Positions 5,877 through 9,010 of a DNA stretch of 9,010 nt are shown here, piece after piece; the stretch's first letter is position 1; each line of letters begins with the position of its first letter. Origin of the DNA: W0P28-013 sp963658575 (GTDB taxonomy: Bacteria; Bacteroidota; Bacteroidia; Bacteroidales; Paludibacteraceae). A program made the position numbers and the translations under genes. The DNA lies in assembly GCA_963658575.1 (NCBI GenBank), contig CAVKQB010000071.1:1-9010 (forward strand), given 5' to 3'. The notes below the pieces were generated by a model. That model saw only the letters and a list, made by a program, of their open reading frames with translations. It was not told the DNA's origin and searched no databases.

Positions 5877-8800
5877 ATGAAAAGATTACTATCCTTCTGC
5901 CTAGCATTGTGCGCCACAGCAACCCTTTGGGCAGCGTTCACACCCGCAGCGTTCACCGTCTCTGCCGAAGGGAAGCAAATTGCTTTCTCGCAAGGCAACC
6001 TGCAGTGCTCGGGCGTAACAAGCGACACCTACACTTGGTCGTTTGCAGAGAACCAATATGATGTACTCGGGACGGCCAATATAAGCGACAGCAAACTCGC
6101 CGACAAGATAGACCTATTTGGTTGGAGCGCAAACAACGAAACTACCCAATGGGGTATCAGCATCTCTGCAACCAATCCCGATTACTCGGGCGATTTCGTA
6201 GAGTGGGGAAAGAATATCGGCGATGGCACAACTTGGCGTACTCTTACCCAAGATGAGTGGACTTATCTGCTCAACACGCGCGCCGATGCAAGCAATAAAA
6301 AAGGCATTGCCCGTATTAACCCGACCGATGACGGCTCGCAGTACGTAAACGGCCTTATCCTTTTGCCCGATAATTGGGAAAACCCAGATGGCATAACATT
6401 CAAGAGCGGTTTCGAAAATGAAAATAGCGAATATGCCTACTCTACTCACCAAACTTTTACCCTCACTGAATGGCAAAAATTAGAAGCCGCAGGTGCGGTG
6501 TTCCTGCCTGCTGCAGGGGAGCGTGTCGGGGCGAATGTGACGGTTGTGCAGAGTTTCGGCTACTATTGGTCTGCTACGGCGTACTACACGTCCAGCGCGT
6601 ACCCTCTGAGCTTCTACTCGAAGGGAGCGTACACAACCGATTACCGCGATCGCTGCAACGGGTATGCGGTCCGTTTCGTGCAAGATTATGTGCCAACCTA
6701 CAAGGTTACACTGGGCGAGTTTGAACATGGCAACATATCTCCCGACAAAGCAGAATATACCGCCGGCGAAACGGTTACACTCACGGTTACGCCCGACGCT
6801 TACTACGCGCTGAAGTCGCTCGCTGTGCTGCAAGGAACGACAGAGGTTCTGACGACAGCGGTGGAGAATACGACGAACCAATATACATTCACCATGCCCG
6901 CAGGCAATGTGAACATTACCGCCGAGTTCGAGAAACTCGCTTCTGCCTTTAAGCCCGCCCTATTCACTATCTCGAAGGGAGGAAAACAGGTCTATTTCTC
7001 GCAAGGCAACCTGCAATGCGCGGGGCTTACCAAGAAGGACACCACTTGGTCATTCGCTGAATACCAAACCGATGTGCTTGGAATGGCCAATATCAGCGAC
7101 GAAGAACTCGCCGACAAGATAGACCTCTTCGGTTGGAGCGGTAGCACGGGTTCTGCCAAGTGGGGCATCAGCACCTCTACAGATTTTTCCGATTACTCAG
7201 GCGATTTCGTGGATTGGGGGCAGAATATCGGCGATGGCACAACCTACCGCACACTGACCAAGGACGAGTGGGAATATCTGCTCGACTCGCGCGCCAATGC
7301 AAGCGATAAGATAGGCGTGGCTTGTATCAAATTGACCGATGACGGCTCGCAGTACGCCAATGGTCTTATCCTTTTGCCCGATAATTGGACTTATTCCGGT
7401 GATATACGGTTTAAGAGCGGCTTCGTAAGCGATTATACCTCACAAACACATGCCGACCATCAAACGTTCACGCTTGCCGAGTGGCAGCAATTAGAAGCCG
7501 CAGGCGCGGTATTCTTGCCTGCTTCGGAGGAACGCACTGGGGCGATTATATACTTTGAACAGAGCTACGGCTACTATTGGTCTGCTACGGCGTACGAATC
7601 GTACAACGCGTACCACCTAAGCTGCGACCCAGATGAAGCGTACACGGAATTCCTCATTCGCTTCAACGGGTGTGCCGTCCGTCTCGTGCGAGACCTCCGC
7701 TTTGCTATTGCAATCACCACACCCGAACACGGCGGTATTGTACCCGACAAGACCGAATGCGCCGCAGGCGATCCCGTTACACTCACGGTTACACCCGAAG
7801 CCGGCTACGAACTCGACGAGTTGAAAGTAGTATATGGTGAAGAACAGTCGATTACGCCAACAGCGGTTGCGGAAACTACCGACAAATACACATTCACCAT
7901 GCCAGCAAGCGCGGTTACGGTGAGTGCGACATTCAAGGCCATTCCCGACACCAAAGAGGCTGTCGACCTTGGTTTGCCAAGCGGGCTACTTTGGGCTACC
8001 TGCAACGTGGGTGCCTACGCTCCACAAGCCTACGGCAACTACTATGCGTGGGGCGAAACCAAAGCAAAAACGACCTATTCGTGGGACACCTACACACACG
8101 GTACGTCGTCCGACAATTTGACCAAGTACACCGGCTCCGACAACCTTACCACGCTCGAAGCCGACGACGATGCCGCTGCCCAAAACTGGGGCGACAATTG
8201 GCGTATGCCTACAGACAACGATTGGACAGAGTTGAAAAACAACTGCGAATGGACATGGACCAGCAACTACAACAACACTGGCATAGCCGGCCGCATCGTT
8301 ACGAGCAAAACCAACAGCAACAGCATCTTTCTGCCTGCGGCGGGCTATCGCGACGACGATAAATCGGAGAACGTTGGCTCGGTCGGCGACTATTGGTCGA
8401 GTTCACTCTACACCGGCAACTCAGGCCGCGCGTGGTACGCGTACTTCAACTCGAGCCGCGTGGACCAGAACGGCACCAGCCGCTACTATGGACACTCGGT
8501 GCGCCCGGTACAAGATGCACCGAAATACGCGGTTAATATCAATACAGCCGCAAATGGACAAGTAACAGCGGATTTCAAAGAGGCTTTCGCTGGCAGAACC
8601 ATTACACTCACCATCACACCCGAAGCCGGCTACGAACTCGACGAATTGACTGTGAAAGATGCTGAAGAAAAGCCGATTACGCCAACAGCGGTTGCGGAAA
8701 CTACCGACAAATACACATTCACCATGCCAGCAAGCGCGGTTACAGTAAGTGCGACATTCAAGGCGAAAACGCCCACCGCACTCAATAATGCCGAACAGGT

Positions 8801-8954
8801 AGTTCTCCACACCGAACACGGCCGCATCGTCTGCGACGGTGCCTTCCAGATTTTCGACCTGCTCGGCCGCAACGTTACCCACCTCAACGGCTCGCTGAAC
8901 GGCGTGTATGTCGTGAAACTTGGCGATAAGGCGCAGAAAGTGGTAGTGAGATAA
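5877..8954 (+). CDS. T9SS-exported modular surface protein: three lectin-fold/FISUMP-like modules alternating with three InlB-type repeats
   Basis: A 1025-residue secreted protein. Residues 1-19 are a signal peptide (cleavage near A19-A20). Module 1 (about 21-270) and module 2 (about 357-606) are homologous, with shared GKQ(I/V)-FSQGNLQC, ADKIDLFGW, IGDGTT-RTLT-DEW, LEAAGAVFLPA and GYYWSATAY. Module 3 (about 691-880) is a canonical Fibrobacter major paralogous (FISUMP) domain: EAVDLGLPSGLLWATCNVGA, NWRMPTDNDWTEL, YWSSS and SVRPVQD. Each is followed by a divergent InlB B-repeat-like domain (about 275-353, 608-688, 882-963; TLTVTP, YTFTMPA, V-ATF motifs). Residues about 970-1025 form a type A T9SS sorting domain (IFDLLGRNV, GVYVVKLG, KVVVR), so the protein is exported by the Por system and released or anchored at the surface. 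Probable adhesin or ligand binder; the ligand is unknown. The module ends look hypervariable. It is monocistronic by context and flanked by inverted heptamer arrays. Confidence 0.92.
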   Translation: MKRLLSFCLALCATATLWAAFTPAAFTVSAEGKQIAFSQGNLQCSGVTSDTYTWSFAENQYDVLGTANISDSKLADKIDLFGWSANNETTQWGISISATNPDYSGDFVEWGKNIGDGTTWRTLTQDEWTYLLNTRADASNKKGIARINPTDDGSQYVNGLILLPDNWENPDGITFKSGFENENSEYAYSTHQTFTLTEWQKLEAAGAVFLPAAGERVGANVTVVQSFGYYWSATAYYTSSAYPLSFYSKGAYTTDYRDRCNGYAVRFVQDYVPTYKVTLGEFEHGNISPDKAEYTAGETVTLTVTPDAYYALKSLAVLQGTTEVLTTAVENTTNQYTFTMPAGNVNITAEFEKLASAFKPALFTISKGGKQVYFSQGNLQCAGLTKKDTTWSFAEYQTDVLGMANISDEELADKIDLFGWSGSTGSAKWGISTSTDFSDYSGDFVDWGQNIGDGTTYRTLTKDEWEYLLDSRANASDKIGVACIKLTDDGSQYANGLILLPDNWTYSGDIRFKSGFVSDYTSQTHADHQTFTLAEWQQLEAAGAVFLPASEERTGAIIYFEQSYGYYWSATAYESYNAYHLSCDPDEAYTEFLIRFNGCAVRLVRDLRFAIAITTPEHGGIVPDKTECAAGDPVTLTVTPEAGYELDELKVVYGEEQSITPTAVAETTDKYTFTMPASAVTVSATFKAIPDTKEAVDLGLPSGLLWATCNVGAYAPQAYGNYYAWGETKAKTTYSWDTYTHGTSSDNLTKYTGSDNLTTLEADDDAAAQNWGDNWRMPTDNDWTELKNNCEWTWTSNYNNTGIAGRIVTSKTNSNSIFLPAAGYRDDDKSENVGSVGDYWSSSLYTGNSGRAWYAYFNSSRVDQNGTSRYYGHSVRPVQDAPKYAVNINTAANGQVTADFKEAFAGRTITLTITPEAGYELDELTVKDAEEKPITPTAVAETTDKYTFTMPASAVTVSATFKAKTPTALNNAEQVVLHTEHGRIVCDGAFQIFDLLGRNVTHLNGSLNGVYVVKLGDKAQKVVVR
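6558..6686 (+). other. Putative hypervariable segment of module 1 (VR1)
   Basis: Encodes residues 228-270. The first nine codons (GGC TAC TAT TGG TCT GCT...) are base-for-base identical to VR2, and GCGTAC recurs at fixed places. Between these, residues 237-259 differ from VR2 at most positions. The segment sits at the C-terminal end of a lectin-fold-like module, the place where DGR-diversified proteins carry their variable residues (family knowledge). Assignment as a variable region is an inference from comparison within one gene. Confidence 0.45.
7569..7694 (+). other. Putative hypervariable segment of module 2 (VR2)
   Basis: Encodes residues 565-606, the counterpart of VR1 exactly 1011 bp downstream and one codon shorter. 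It keeps the framework GYYWSATAY, AY, AY, R-NG, AVR and differs in nearly every residue between. The 3' ends also differ at some non-adenine positions (for example GCG against GCC), so the two segments are not fresh copies of one template. Confidence 0.45.
7791..7939 (+). repeat. InlB-type repeat 2, near-identical to the copy at 8616-8764
   Basis: ACACCCGAAGCCGGCTACGA and the next bases (7791-7819) match 8616-8644 exactly. The block 7849-7939 matches 8674-8764 over 91 bp with only two differences. The stretch between these blocks is diverged. The first InlB-type repeat (about 6700-6935) is far less similar at DNA level, so repeats 2 and 3 were duplicated or converted recently. Confidence 0.9.
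8385..8516 (+). other. C-terminal segment of the FISUMP module, possible third variable region
   Basis: Encodes residues 837-880. Between the fixed YWSSS and SVRPVQD, 19 of the 27 codons at 845-871 end in C (GGC, AAC, CGC, TAC, ACC, AGC, GAC, TTC), a composition expected if an AAC-rich template had been mutated at its adenines. The gene also favours C in third positions generally, which weakens the argument. The framework differs from VR1 and VR2, so any template would be a different one. Confidence 0.35.
8616..8764 (+). repeat. InlB-type repeat 3, near-identical to the copy at 7791-7939
   Basis: Partner of the repeat in module 2's tail. The shared 91-bp block (8674-8764) encodes PTAVAETTDKYTFTMPASAV and following residues identically in both copies; the only two base differences are silent. 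Confidence 0.9.
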
Positions 8955-8956
8955 AA

Positions 8957-9010
8957 GGTTATAGGTTATAGGTTATAGGTTATAGGTTATAGGTTATAGG
9001 TTATAGGTTA
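8957..9010. repeat. Right heptamer array (GGTTATA)n, inverse of the left array
   Basis: Seven perfect copies of GGTTATA (8957-9005) plus a partial eighth reach the window edge, so the true length is unknown. The array begins two bases after the stop codon of the large gene. GGTTATA is the reverse complement of TATAACC, the unit of the array at 5561-5609, so the two arrays are inverted repeats flanking the gene. No conventional terminator is visible before the window ends. Confidence 0.95.

Overview
The window looks like a chromosomal segment of a Bacteroidota bacterium, most likely order Bacteroidales. The evidence is a type III glutamine synthetase of 729 residues, a secreted protein ending in a type IX secretion (T9SS) sorting domain, FISUMP-type modules, and three upstream regions that match the Bacteroidota promoter pattern (-33 TTTG-like box, about 20 nt, -7 box TAnnTTTG). 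Intergenic DNA is full of short AT-rich dispersed repeats of a kind common in this order. I cannot name a genus.

Layout. 1-162: repeat-rich non-coding DNA with no supported gene. 163-1797 (+): secreted S41 carboxyl-terminal processing protease. 1813-2754 (-): cytoplasmic hemerythrin-domain regulator with a LuxR-type helix-turn-helix, convergent with the protease; its transcription terminator overlaps its last codons. 2755-2890: luxR leader, promoter and 14-bp repeats. 2891-5080 (-): type III glutamine synthetase glnN, with a recognisable promoter and a palindrome near the predicted start of transcription. 5081-5876: about 800 bp without a credible gene, holding two divergent promoters, a 14-bp tandem repeat, a structured GC-rich dispersed repeat, a heptamer array and a leader of roughly 190 nt. 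5877-8954 (+): a 1025-residue T9SS-exported modular protein. 8957-9010: a second heptamer array, inverted relative to the first and running off the window.

The genes do not form one pathway. glnN (ammonium assimilation) and the hemerythrin regulator lie on the same strand but each has its own promoter, so co-regulation is possible but not shown. The protease and the large surface protein both belong to the cell envelope.

The most interesting object is the large protein. It carries three lectin-fold/FISUMP-like modules alternating with three InlB-type beta repeats. The C-terminal ends of modules 1 and 2 share an invariant framework (GYYWSATAY, AY, AY, R, NG, AVR) with hypervariable positions between. 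Most differences fall in first and second codon positions, and module 3 has mostly NNC codons in the same place. This resembles variable regions of diversity-generating retroelement (DGR) targets. No reverse transcriptase or template repeat lies in the window, so this is a lead, not a demonstration.
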